A program made the position numbers and the translations under genes. A stretch of DNA of 64,000 bases, from contig CM055908.1 in NCBI GenBank assembly GCA_029582155.1, positions 19,197,406 to 19,261,405 on the forward strand, given 5' to 3'. This DNA comes from Panopea generosa. Its lineage: Eukaryota > Mollusca > Bivalvia > Adapedonta > Hiatellidae. This document shows, one piece after another, positions 1-11,563 of this stretch; position 1 is the first letter of the stretch; every line of letters starts with the position of its first letter. The notes below the pieces were generated by a model. It was given only the letters and a program-made list of their open reading frames with translations. It made no database searches and was not told the origin of the DNA.

Positions 1-348
1 CTGGCTATATATGGTATATAACACTACACATGTACTTGTTATATATGGTGCATAACACTAAAATTTACTGGTTATATATGGTGCATAACACTATACATGT
101 ACTGGTTATATAAAGTGTATAACACTACACATGTACTGGTTATATATGGTGCATGACACTACACATTTACTGGTTATATATGGTGCATAACACTATATAT
201 GTACTGGTTATATGTGATGCATAACACTACACATTTACTGGTTATATATGGTGCATAACACTACATATTTACTGGAGATATATATATGGTGCATAACACT
301 ACAAATGTACTGGTTATATATGGTGCATAATACTACACTTGTACTGGT
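1..348. repeat. 34-bp tandem satellite at window edge
   Basis: About ten copies of an AT-rich 34-bp unit built around ACTGGTTATATATGGTGCAT. Successive ACTGG starts at 67 and 101 give the period. Units differ by scattered substitutions and one small insertion near 275. The array runs off the left edge, so its true length is unknown. No coding potential. Confidence 0.9.
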
Positions 349-369
349 TATTGGTTTAATTAAATAGAG

Positions 370-482
370 AAGTTATCAGTTATTTTCAGAGAGAAATTAA
401 TGTGTGCAGGAGTAATTATTTACATACCAGAATCCAAGGAAATAGTGGTTAGGTTAACTGATCCTCTTTAGTCCCCGATGTT
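370..482 (+). repeat. SINE family A, decayed 3' fragment
   Basis: Contains the family-A body words GTTATCAGTTA, GTGGTTAGGTTAACTGATC and a CGATG-like end, in the same order as the better copies at 12.7 and 13.3 kb. The tRNA-like head is missing. 483-1650 beyond it shows no gene or repeat that I recognise. Confidence 0.5.
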
Positions 483-1649
483 TCCTTACTATCAATTCCG
501 TATGTTCGCATTTTTATTTTTTTTAAGTTCCAATTATATATCCCCAAAGACTTATCTGAACTTAACTTATATATAACAATGGCGGCGAAAACCCTGTTAT
601 AATCAATCACGATTTTTCTATTAGTAGAACTAGTCATAATAGTTTTTTTGTGATTTAATGTGTTTTTTTCATATGTTTGTCTATGCTATTTTTCCACCCC
701 ACCCAAATAACTGCATGGCTAACAATAATTATCTATAACTGATCATATTATAAGACACAAAGTACAGGACAAAGTTATATCTTATTCAACTTCGCATTAC
801 TTTTTTAAGATGTTTAGTTGCCATTTTCGGAACGGGTTGAAATTAAGTTGGTATGATTTGTGGCCCAGCCCTTTTGTATACACGTTTATTCTTTCCATGT
901 TATCAATTGTGCAATGTGTGTATATGTTGAATTAATGTATAAAGTTGTTTTTACTGTATGCAATGAAATATGGTAAAACTAAATAAGCAATTTTAGGGAA
1001 TTGATGTCCCCCGCTTTGCATTTAAAACAAAGAGGTATATTGAACTTTCTCTGTAAAGTAGGTCACAGTGGCCCATTTTTCACAAAACGCCAGCAAAGTA
1101 TCATTCATCCAAATTTTCAACTTTGTAATTGTAGCGGTTGCAGAGGAGATAGCTACAAGACTGCTGATGAAAATTTACTCCATTTTGATTTCCAGTAATT
1201 CTCTAACGGTAGGGATAAGACAAAAACGACAACACTCCATTTTAACGATTTTTTACAAGGAATTAAAAACTGACAACAGAATGAAACATTGATAGAAATT
1301 GAGGTAAGATTGTGTACATTAATACAAGCACGCTTTTTTTAGAAAAATTAGTGCTGACCAACTTCACAATTAAAGTTTCGCCATTATAACATTGTATTAA
1401 AATTTAAAATGATTTGATTCTGGCATTCATAAGCTATTGCACGGAAACCAAAAAAAATTATGATGTTTCACAAATTAAAAGGGCACAACTCCACAACGAC
1501 AAAAGTCACAACCCCTAAAATCGCCCTTAGCCTGTGTTTTGTTATAATAAACATTGTATTAACATTTCAAAAGATTTGATTTTTCATAAATTAAAGGGGG
1601 ACAACTCTACAACAGACAAAATTCACTACACCTTAAATCTCCCTTAGCC

Positions 1650-1870
1650 TGTGTTTTTTTATTTTTGCGTCTCACGAGAGTTAAGGACACCAGATCAGAT
1701 ATCCATATAATAAAATAGCTGTCCATCCACGCCTTACCATATCAGGCTACTCCTTTCCCAGCATAAAAGACAAGTAGTGCGTCACATTGCACGTCTCTAC
1801 GGAGCCTTTTGACATTTTTTTTTATTTTTGCGTCTCCCGAGACAGTCTTTTGAATTGCACAATGTTGATA
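1650..1870. repeat. Dispersed repeat shared with 9.9-10.04 kb
   Basis: Holds two blocks: CAGATATCCAT..AATAGCTGTCCAT..GCCTTA..ATCAGGCTA, followed by GTGCGTCACATTGCA..CTCTACGGAGCCTTT and a T-rich stretch ending in TTTGCGTCTCC. Both blocks occur again near 9.9-10.04 kb in the opposite order. Function unknown; probably a transposable-element fragment. Confidence 0.5.
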
Positions 1871-1936
1871 AAATGTCAATCTGATCATATTTCAACTTAA
1901 AACTCGTATGCGTTTTGGCAAGTCCATAATCGACAT

Positions 1937-4049
1937 AAGTTCGAAAATCCGCCATCATTACACGAAGTGCGGGCAATAAGAAAACGTAACAGGCTCTTTG
2001 ACCGTTTCAAGCGTACCAAATGCCCCAAAACCAGAAGTCAACACATCAGATGGAGGCACGTTGTCAGAAGCAAGATACAACTAGCACATAGTAAGTATTT
2101 GGAGGACTTACTAGGTATGAATACCACTGAAGACCCTGAAAATAAAAAGGTAAACACTAAGCGTCTTTTTACCTACCTAAAGAGTGCTAGGAAGGACAGT
2201 GAGGGCATCGCACCACTACAATCTGAAGGCAAGCTTCACTCAGACACCATTGACAAAGCGAACATACTAAATAGACAGTTTCAGTCAGTGTTTTCAGATA
2301 GAAACCCAATAAATAGTGATGACATAGCAACAGAACCAGGTAACAATATCACCATGCCTGACATAGACATATCCACTAACGGGATCCTAAAGCTATTAGG
2401 CAATCTCGACCCCACCAAAGCTGCTGGCCCAGACAGGATGAAACCTTTGGTGCTGAAGGAACTAAGATTGGAGATTGCACCAATCTTAAAGGTAATCTTT
2501 CAGCTTTCATTGGAACAGTGCCAAGTACCAAAAGAATGGACGACAGCAAACGTGACACCACTTTTTAAAAAGGGAGACAGGTCAGTTGCGGCTTATTACC
2601 GCCCAATTTCTCTCACCTGCATTCTTTGTAAGGTGCTTGAGCATATAGTAGCCTCAAACCTAGTCAAGCATCTGAACAGAAACAACATACTAAATGACAT
2701 GCAGCATGGTTTTAGAGAGAAAAGATCTTGTGAAACACAACTTGCTATGCTAGTAGAGGATTTGGCAAAATGTTGCAGCGAAGGTAAGCAAACAGACCTC
2801 ATCCTCCTAGACTTTAGCAAGGCATTTGACAAGGCTAACCATGAGAAACTGCTCCACAAACTCAAGTCCTATGGAGTCCAAGGTAACTCTCTACACTGGA
2901 TAAGAGCATTTCTCAGTGACCGGACACAGACTGTAGTTATTGAGGGTGAGGAATCTGATAAAATTGAAGTCACTTCAGGGGTACCCCAGGGTTCTGTCTT
3001 GGGTCCTATCTTATTCCTTGCCTTCATTAATGATCTGCCCGAAAGTATCACCTCACAAGCAAGGCTATTCGCAGACGATACAGCTGTATACCTTACGATC
3101 AACGATGACAAGACAGACAATCAGACTTTACAGACTGACCTTGACAAACTTCAGAGATGGGAAGCCTTGTGGGATATGGAATTCAATCAATCAAAATGTG
3201 AAGTTGTCCACATTACAAGGTTGAAAAAAACCAAACCCACAAGGTACATACTTCATGGACAGATTCTAAAGACAATGCTCGCTATCTTGGTGTAGACATC
3301 TCAAATAATTTGTCATGGAACACCCACATAGACAGAGTTGCAGCCAAGGCCAACAGCACCCTAGGCTTTGTCAAGAGGAACATCAAGGTAAAGTCACCCA
3401 AGATCAGAGCCTTGGTCCGCCCCCAGTTAGAGTATGCAATTACGATTTTTGACCCCCACACCAGGTCCAATATTGACAAACTTGAAGAGTTCAGAGACGT
3501 GCAGCACGCTGGACCATGAATGATTATTCCCATTACTCCAGTGTTACTAACATGTTAGAAAGACTGGGTTGGAGAACATTAGAGCAGCGCCGGGCAGATT
3601 CGCGTTTATGCCTCCTTTACAAAATTGTTCATGATTTGGTCGCCATCTCTATACCTCACTACTTTGAAGCTAACCACCGGGTATCAAGGTATTGTCACTC
3701 TATGTCTTTCAAACAGAATCACACTAGGGTTGATTACTACAAGTATTCATTCTTTCCCCTTACTATAGTACAGTGGAACTCGTTACCTGCAGATGTTGTA
3801 CTCCTGCAAGACTTTGATTCATTCAAGCTTGCAGTTAGCCAGCTACAGCACACTAAACCATGAGCATTTTGAGTTTGTTTTTAATCTTCTGTTTTATCTT
3901 GTCGCACTGTTTTAACACCTTTACACTATTTTTACCCTTATCCTTATTATGCTTTACCTTTTCTTGTTCTATTAATATAAGACACGACGCGCAGCTGCCC
4001 GATTATGCCTGTGAAGGCGTGTGGCAGAATATAAAGATAGATAGATAGT
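1937..4049 (+). mobile_element. 5'-truncated non-LTR retrotransposon (Jockey/CR1-like)
   Basis: The coding part encodes a LINE-type reverse transcriptase followed by the usual C-terminal region, then a short 3' UTR and a terminal (GATA)n run at 4035-4048, typical of CR1/Jockey-like 3' ends. No apurinic endonuclease domain lies upstream, so the copy is 5'-truncated, as expected from incomplete target-primed reverse transcription. The left boundary is uncertain, between about 1900 and 1967. Two frame breaks make it non-functional. Clade assignment is by motif style only. Confidence 0.85.
1967..3863 (+). pseudogene. Reverse transcriptase pseudogene of non-LTR element
   Basis: Three adjacent open segments in three frames: 1967-3295, 3310-3519 and about 3495-3863. 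The first carries the RT domain: PTKAAGPD in the fingers, YRPISLT, LDFSKAFDK with the first catalytic Asp, GVPQGSVLGP, and the FADDT catalytic box near 3070-3084. Reading continues across a frame change near 3265-3275 (RYLGV region) and another near 3490-3500 (RAARW region). The last segment matches the usual C-terminal tail of these polyproteins. The GTG at 1967 is only the first possible start after truncation, not a natural initiator. Product if intact: RNA-directed DNA polymerase for retrotransposition. Confidence 0.85.
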
Positions 4050-6054
4050 TCGTATAATATGACGACAAGTCCACAAATGCATAAGCAATATCATTTATAT
4101 CATACGAGGAGTTCCTGCGGTCCTATACCCGGAACTCTAAAATAAAGCCGATATATACACGAGTTGTCGCGCGAGCGCATTTCAAATCAGTCTGGTTCCC
4201 TGATCAACTACGGATAAAGCAACTATTAATTGGCAGCCAGAGAACCAGACCAATTTCAAATACGAAAGTGACTTGTGTTTTATGGACAATCAATGCATTC
4301 AAAATAATTGGTAAGTTGTAACTCATAAAGAATATTAATTGTTTTGTAAAATCATTTGTTTTGATAGTATTGCAATTTTGCCTTTTTACACAGATGTATT
4401 AAATAGTTTCTTTATCATGGGTTTCCGCGGTCTGTCTGCATATTTATTAAAAAATGTTTTTAAATACATTGCTTATTTTGCAGTAAAACCAGTGACGTCA
4501 TTACTGTTTATGTCTTTGGTACAACACAGTGAACAATAAGGTTTAACCTTTGCATTATTGGAACTTCTTGATATATTCATAATTCTCGGAAGTGACTAAA
4601 ATCTGGTTGTGATAGAAAATATTATTGAAGCTTTCAATTTGTTTTTTTTACCGCTCAATTGGGAAAAAAATATACTTTTTGCCATTGGGAATATGACCCC
4701 AATAACAGCTATAAAAATTGCCGAAAAAAAGTACTGCTCTATTTTCCACACTTTAGTAGGTGTTTTTTCGGTTTCTCAAGTCAACACTTATTCCCATCCG
4801 GTGACCATGAAATCTGACATCGTGATAATACCAATACTTACAAGTAACATTTGTTACATTTTAAACAAATAATAATGTAAAAGACAGAAATGGCATACTG
4901 AACAATATCTTTGCTGACGGTGGCATGTTTTTGGGGATGTTTTCCGGTGTTTTATGTACAGCTGTACAGTGATAAAACTAAACTAAAACTATTTGTTCTT
5001 ACATAAGGAATAACAAATGAGAATTAATTTGTACTACAATATGGAACTGGCTTATTGATAGGAATGTTAACACTACCATTTTTACCTTTGTTAAAGAGAA
5101 TTGCTTTTTTCTGCATTGCTTCAAGCGACTGCCTGTTTCATAGTTGTTGTCTGATATAACAAACCTAGCTGCTCTCTTTTTAAATCTTTTCCAAATTGTC
5201 ATTGAGATATACGCAGTGAGGATCCCAGATATGAAAGTTCTAGGGTAGTCTAAAAACTAAACCCATAAGTTGATGACACATTTTTTGTTTTGCAAATTAT
5301 CAGTTTCATGTCATTTGGTTTACTCAGATTTGTTCCCCAATTTAACCAATAAGTGTAAGCAAACTAAAAAGCGGATGTTATTGTAAAACCCAGAAAATAG
5401 AGGTTGATTTTTCTTCTTCTTTGGAAATACGATTTTAATGAGAGATTCCGGTCACAACCCATGAGACTGTGAATTAGTAAAAAACTGTGTATGCTTCTCC
5501 AGTGGTGTTCCTTCAAGTATGTAAGAAAGAATGAACAGAACACTTCTACTTTCTAGATAACTTCATGGTAAAACACTTCTTTGGCTGAAACCTCGTGCCC
5601 CATTTACAAGCCTATACACCTAAACTATTAATATCTTCTTGTAACCTATTTCTTTCCTCTTCACCATTAATTGATTTATAACAAACACAGATCTGCGAAA
5701 AGACAAACTGGTGTATCTATGGCTTTGTACCCTGAGGTAACTTTGCCCAATCTTATTTGGTGTTATTTACCATTACACATTGCTGCCTGTAGCAAACGAA
5801 AGAAGATCCATTTCAACGGCTTTCATGCAAGGTGAATGAGAAACTTGCTTTTCAACAACTCATGAGAGGAAGAAGCATAATAGGTGTCCCTTTTAGTTTA
5901 TAGCTTATAGAAGCCACTCAATGAAGAGTCACTTGCCAACTTCTGAAGCGATGTTCTGACACTGTAATTGTAACCTCTTAAGCAGCAGGTTCTCCCCCAT
6001 GTAAAATAGAAATTTGTGTTAATTACTCAACTAACTGTACATAATTAATGTACA
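4050..6054. other. Intergenic stretch, no supported feature
   Basis: AT-rich DNA without a credible long ORF. A short imperfect inverted pair (TCTGGTTCCCTG near 4190 and CAGAGAACCAGA near 4238) may be a tiny MITE. A 39-nt open segment between AG and GT at about 5794-5832 looks exon-like but is too short to assign. Confidence 0.5.
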
Positions 6055-6525
6055 TAGGAGGGGTTATCCAGAAGTTCATGGACAAATTTAATAAAATCCA
6101 TATTCATGCAAGTATATCGCTTTATTTTGCACAGCTTAAGACTTGGTGTATTTGTCATCAATGTACAGAATTTTAGTGCATTTCTTATGTTAATAATAAT
6201 GTTATGGTCTCCATAGCAATATGCATACATGGAAAGTGCCGCAGCTGAAAGTGTTGAACAATGTCACAGATAAATATTTGAAAAATAACAATGATTTCCC
6301 TGTATAACTCTCGATAAATCACATATTATTGATGACACATCATCAATGTCTACATTGGTCATTCCAGTAATAATATGGAGCGCAAGTGTTTAGAGTTCAA
6401 ACAAACTTACAAAAAAAGGCAAACTCGGTAATAAGTAAAACTTCAGTCTAAGGAAAAGGCGAAACAATGAGTGGAAATACAGTTTTGTGTCAATATTAGC
6501 AAAAACAATGATCCAGGTGATATAT

Positions 6526-6761
6526 ATGCTTAGTAAAGCTCCAAGAATGATGTTTGTAGTGTGTTTTGTAGTCTTTAAATGGCACAAACGGTACAGTGAG
6601 GAACAAGGAACAATAATGGATGATAACATGTGTGGTCGCCCTGTGTCAAAATCGCATCAACTTGGTAAAAGGTGCCTCGATCAAAAAGGATCGCCGTAAT
6701 ACAATTCATGAACTATGCTGTGAACTAAGTATAGGTTACGGTACAGTGCACATTGTAATAT
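6526..6761 (+). pseudogene. Mariner transposase helix-turn-helix remnant
   Basis: The first segment reads FKWHKRYSEEQ followed by a GRP motif (about 6580-6650), the hallmark linker between the two helix-turn-helix units of mariner transposases. After a frame change near 6665-6674 a second segment carries KKDRRNTIHEL and a GYGTVH turn, matching the second HTH. A stop follows at about 6762, and the catalytic domain is not recognisable. Known family role: TIR binding. This copy is a pseudogene. Confidence 0.7.
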
Positions 6762-6942
6762 AGAATGAATAATGTGCAAGTCCTTAGAGTGATCACAGGG
6801 TTCCTCTATTGCTTATATGTATGAGTTGAACAACAAGGAAGAGTAGGGAAATTACTTGTGAAATGAATTCACGTCGCGACAATGTAATGTAATTCTGACC
6901 TGCGACAGACAGGCATACATGACATTTTTGAAAGACATGTAA

Positions 6943-7034
6943 CTATTTCATTTGAATATATATTTAAGTATATATATTTATATGTATAAATACATATAAA
7001 TATATATACTTAAATATATATTCAAATGAAATAG
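6943..7034. repeat. Perfect 43-bp inverted repeat, 6-nt loop
   Basis: 6943-6985 is the exact reverse complement of 6992-7034, with loop ATAAAT. The arms are AT-rich and could extrude as a 92-bp cruciform. It lies inside the mariner relic. Confidence 0.95.
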
Positions 7035-7549
7035 CGACTTATGTTAATTATAATACATGTAAAACTTAAAAAATCCGACATGTCCTCTTCATATTATGAG
7101 ATTTGTCCACGATCTTCTGGATAACCCCTCGTATATGTAATATTTAATTCTAAAAATCTGTTTTTAAATTTCAGATTCATCATGTCAAGTAGTAAAACCA
7201 GTTCAGAGGTAACATTTGTTTGACTATTACTAATTGGTAACACTAATTTATGATCACTGCTATGCAAGTAGTAATGGTTGCATATCCTCAATAAAATCAT
7301 CTCATGGAGAACTTGGTAGCTACTTTTGTAACAACATCGGGTCACGAAAATCATCAAAACGGCAAATAGTTCAATAGAAGCTGAAGGAGGGGTCTCAGAA
7401 AATGTCTTTAGACAAATTGTATGAGGAACAAATCAATAATAATAAAAATTTACAAAATATTTATATTTTTTATGTCAATTGTTTGGATATTTAATTTTTC
7501 ATTTCTGATTGTCCTGCTTTAAACCATTTGTTATACATAAATTTGTCTC

Positions 7550-8125
7550 AAGGGACCTTTTGCCATCACCTTTTGTCTGTCGTCGTCTGCTGTGCGTCGT
7601 GCGTCCGTAAACAAATGACATTTTCGACTTCTTCTCAAAAGCCAAAAGCTCAATCAGTTAAATGTTGTATGTAACTTTGGTACCTAAGGGTGGATCAAAA
7701 TTGTGAATTGCATGGCTCCCACCCCGCTGGGGCCTTTGGGGCGGGCCAAAACAGTCATATTCAAGGTAAACTTTGAAAATCTTCTTCTTACTATAGGTAG
7801 CATTGGGAAACCAATGGTGAGCATGATTATGGACTTTTTGAGTCCTTTATAAAAATTGTGGAGTGCATGTCCCTTAGTCTCACGGTTTGGCCCTGGGGAG
7901 GAGCCTACTTTACTTAAATCTATACAAGAGAAAATGACAAAAAACGTTATTTCTGATGACTGAATAGACTCACTGAATGGTTTTTGGTGTGATTTGTTGT
8001 TGCTGACATGACGGTTAATGCTTATGTTTCATCAACAAAAATTGGAAAATAGATTGAACATTCATAATAGCTTTATGTCATCAAGGATAATCAGGTGATT
8101 TTTAAGGCCCATGGGCCTCTTGTTT
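7550..8125. repeat. Dispersed element with GGCCCATGGGCC terminal hairpin
   Basis: The segment begins at about AGGGACCTTTTGCCATCACC and ends in AAGGCCCATGGGCCTCTTGTTT (8105-8126). The GGCCCATGGGCC palindrome followed by TCTTGTT resembles the 3' hairpin-plus-CTT ends of Helitron-like non-autonomous elements in bivalves. The same end style occurs at about 51.11 kb. The family is inferred from memory of such ends; no transposase is present. Confidence 0.45.
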
Positions 8126-8552
8126 GGAAAGCAACCCTAGCTGCACAAAACAGGAAAAAACACTGATTTGTTATTTAACTCTTCAAAGCAAAAAGGCTCA
8201 ATATTTTTGAGATTTGGAGAGTTTTTAATGTCATTTTGGGGGGAAATATGATTCTTTTGTTTGGGTATGATGCTGAATATTAAATAGCGTTTACAAAGAA
8301 AGATGAAAAGGCCATACAGGCTATTGTTAATTAAACCAAGTTGTTACAGGTGCCAATAGGTGTTGGTTAATGAACAACATTTGACTTTACTCATTAACTC
8401 TTTTCTTTACTCATTTTTATGTTTGAGGTGTTTTACTTTCAGACTTAGATAATCTTTAAGTCTGAAAGCTTTTATGCATGTTATGTGAGAGAAAAATTTG
8501 CGGTGAATGACTGAGTGAGACTTTTCATAAAAACAATCATACCATGTTTCAG

Positions 8553-8621
8553 CGTGCATCCAATGCCAAGGAGAATCTGTATTCATCTGATGGTGGGAAA
8601 GCATCACTGGCAGTTCTCCGG
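8553..8621 (+). CDS. Candidate upstream exon of TTF2
   Basis: A 69-nt open segment (23 codons) lies between a good acceptor (CATACCATGTTTCAG ending 8552) and a good donor (CGG|GTAGGT at 8622). It is phase 0 at both ends, matching the phase-0 start of the first certain TTF2 exon at 10613. It encodes a Ser/Lys-rich linker with no recognisable motif, so the assignment rests only on splice sites, phase and position. Confidence 0.35.
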
Positions 8622-8693
8622 GTAGGTTCATCCATCAGCAGCATCTTCTTGCTTCATTTATTTTATATTCATCATTTGTCTTCCTTTTGTGAC

Positions 8694-8898
8694 AGCAACA
8701 GTCTCCGTGATGATTGATATATGACATTGTGTCTCATCATTCATCTCTCACCACTGATTCAAGTGGGAAAGTTATCAGTTACTTGCGGAGATGGGGTGTG
8801 CTCGAGTACTGGTTAATCCCAGGAAACATTGGTTAGGTTAACTGATCATCTGTTAGCCTTCGATGGCATAAAAATGACGCTAAATATTCTATCAACCT
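8694..8898 (+). repeat. SINE family A, headless copy
   Basis: Runs from GCAACAGTCTCCGTGATGAT to the ATGACGCTAAATATTC tail. It lacks the tRNA-like head seen in full copies at 12.7 and 13.3 kb. Confidence 0.85.
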
Positions 8899-9026
8899 TT
8901 TTGTGACAATTGGACATGTGATTGACTGTATAGGTGTTGTAGATGATATCTTTTCCACGCAGATGCTACCCGGCATGTTTTGTATGTGTGCTTTTTTTAA
9001 TAAGACATTTTATTTTCAAGTAGACT

Positions 9027-9310
9027 GTCTCGTGGTCTAGTGGAAGAGCATTTGTCTAGCATTCGGAAGGCTATGAGTTTGATCCCCAGCTGGGTCATAC
9101 CAAAGACTTATTAAATGGTACTAGAAGCTTCCTCTTTTGGCTTTCAGCATTTAGAGGATAGTTCTAGGTCTGGTTGACCTGGTGTCAGTATATTTATGAA
9201 TCATTCATATTTCAGAATGGGTGGGTTATCATACCATGTTTCTATGGTATGATACTCCAGTGTGGCAGCGCTCAGAGTACTATCTCAAATAGACACTGTC
9301 GCGATGCTGA
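9027..9310 (+). repeat. SINE family C (tRNA-derived)
   Basis: The head TGGTCTAGTGGAAGAGCAT followed by GAGTTTGATCCC resembles tRNA A and B boxes (internal Pol III promoter). The body has CAGCATTTAGAGGATAGTTCTAGG and GTGTGGCAGCGCT. Related copies lie at 58.77 and 63.81 kb. Confidence 0.8.
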
Positions 9311-9889
9311 ACACCCTTCAACATCATTAAATTTTTAAGGGTGCATGTGTTGTTTTCAAGTGATATATAAATATAATATATATTGATAATATACACACAT
9401 GTAAATTTTATTTAAAAAGTCCGCTGATAACTATACATAGCTAATGTTTAGGCCATCCCGAAAATGATATTTGTTTGCTGTGGTCTGACCCAGTACTTTT
9501 CATGTGGGTAGGTAGACATTTTAAAGAAAAATGGACAGAAAATCTGAAAAAAATTTGAGTGAGTGGGCAGGAGCAGGGCAAACAACTGTTTATTTTTAGG
9601 ACAGCCTTGTTATATCATTATGAATGCCGACTATAAATATTATAGAACTTTGTATTATGTATACATATATAAACAGAGTCCCAGATAAGATGTGTATCTG
9701 CGTATATGATGCATTAAAAATTGGTGGATACACATCAAATTTGTTTTATATGCGTATCAATTACGCATTAGCAACAAGTTTTATGCTAAAATCAATTTTT
9801 ATTGCATAAATAACTGTAAACATGACGCACAAAGCTAAAAAGCAAACTTAATTAATTTCATTTTTTCACCAAAAGAGATGATGTTTCTG

Positions 9890-10040
9890 CTGAGGTCATG
9901 AACAGGAGTTAGTGTGACGTATTGCATATCTCTAAGGAGCCTTTCTAAGATTTTTTATTTTGTCTCCATGGACAGCAGATCGGATATCCAAATAATAAAA
10001 AAGCTGTCCATTCATGCCTTATTGAATCAGGCTAGGTCAG
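9890..10040. repeat. Second copy of the 1.65-kb dispersed repeat
   Basis: Contains GTGTGACGTATTGCA..CTCTAAGGAGCCTTT, then a T-rich TTTTGTCTCC stretch, then GATATCCAAATAATAAAAAAG..GCTGTCCATTCATGCC..ATCAGGCTA. The block order is permuted relative to 1650-1870. From here to 10612 I see no other feature. Confidence 0.5.
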
Positions 10041-10612
10041 GAGTATATTGAAGGAATTGGTCGGTCATGTAACCTGCATTCAAACAGAACAGATGGTTCT
10101 GAAATAAATTTCAATTCCCTGCAAGCCATTGATAAAAACAATAATTTAATAATAATTTAACACTGAAGAATCACCTCTGTACTGGTTGTGTGTATATCAT
10201 ATACCCAATACTCATCACTATTCTGAAAAACTGAAGAATACTCATCTGTTCTGATTTTGATTAATAATTACACATCGGCTTAAAAAATTATATGTTGCTT
10301 TGTATAAACAAGTCCTAAGAAAATGAAATTAATGAGGAAAAAAATAAAATTGTCAATTCAATTATTAAAACGGTTACTGTCAAAATCATTGTCACCATAC
10401 TGGCAAAATTATTTAATTGAAAAAATTCTCTCTTCTTAAATCACCATCATTATGATCAGCAAAATAAGTATTAAAATGAGTGAGTCAACGATTTCTGATA
10501 GGTGTCAATTATACACACCTTGAGCTGAAACATGACCACCCCCCACCATCCACTCTCCCAACAATAATGCATTATTCTATTCATGTTTGTGTTGTTTTAT
10601 CTTTAATTAAAG

Positions 10613-11563
10613 CCTCAAGTATCACGGCCATTAAAAGATCTGAATTATCAACAAGTTAGAACAGGTGATGCAATAGTGAAGAAAAGTGACACAACTCTGA
10701 ATAAGCCCATGGCAGAGCTACAAGTACCAGGCAGTACAAACTCAAAATCGAAGAACAAGATTACTCTCAGTGAGTATAGGGAGAGAGCCAAGTCAAAAAG
10801 TCCAAATAAACCAGAAACTGATGTATGTGATGTCAGTAAGGATCTAGCAAACATGAGTATAAACAAACCAGACCCTTACCTTGATGAAACAACAGGACAG
10901 CTTGTTGAGGATGGCAAAGTTGTTGAAATAAAGAGTTATAGCAGAATAGAGAACGAACAGCGGCGACAAGAAAATAGATTGAAATTAAAGAAGGCTACCG
11001 GTGATTCAGATTGTGGTGATAAGAAAGTAGAAGGTGTGTCTACTTCAAGTAAATCTAACAGTTCACTTTCCTTGAAGGCAAATGTAGGAAATGTTGAGAA
11101 TCTTACATTGTCAGAGAGGATCAGAATAAAATCAGGTGGTTCCCAGTTCAGTCAGGAAACACCATCTGTGAGGCCAGCAAAGCAGGAAACCAGAAATGAG
11201 AAGGTAGTTGTGTCTGACTTGCCAGATGTCATTGATCTGACAGAAGATGAAGAAAGTCCTGTTGCACAGCCTGTGAAACCAAAATCTGGGCAACCTGTCA
11301 GACTTACAGAACCATTCCAATCTTTAAACAACGAGTCTGTTCAGTCATTTAAGTCACTGAATAAGCATGCAGAAAAAACAGATGCACCATCCCACCAGTC
11401 GCAACAATGGACTGTCATGAGGAAACAGTCAGAAGCAACCAGTACAGCAGGGTCGGCCAATCAGATGGGAGGATTCAGACCAGCTACTGAAAGTTTACAG
11501 CATGGATTAAAGGAGGATATTGCCCGAAGAAATGATCTCTCTAAACTTCTAGAGAAACAGAAG
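10613..11563 (+). CDS. TTF2: TTF2 exon (model residues 1-317), disordered N-terminal region
   Basis: The acceptor is TTTATCTTTAATTAAAG and the donor AAG|GTAATT, phase 0 at both ends. The long exon is Ser/Lys/Glu-rich and probably disordered. It contains a SUMO-interaction-like motif, [10 protein letters not shown], at residues 205-214. The in-frame GTG at 10676 is not a start, because the frame continues upstream to the acceptor. Confidence 0.85.

Larger units (their letters stand above)
6057..7131. mobile_element. Mariner-type DNA transposon relic with TIRs
   Basis: Terminal inverted repeats of about 30 bp (6058-6087 and 7101-7130, two mismatches, starting GAGGGGTTATCC) are flanked by TA at 6055-6056 and 7132-7133, the Tc1/mariner target duplication. 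Inside is a decayed mariner-type transposase N-terminus. At 1,075 bp it is shorter than a full mariner of about 1.3 kb, and no DDD catalytic region is visible, so it is non-autonomous. The right half contains a perfect 43-bp inverted repeat. Confidence 0.85.

Noticed and set aside
5794-5832. 39-nt exon-like segment that could belong to the TTF2 5' end
   Set aside because: Too short, no motif, and a random AG..GT pair with an open frame of this size is common.
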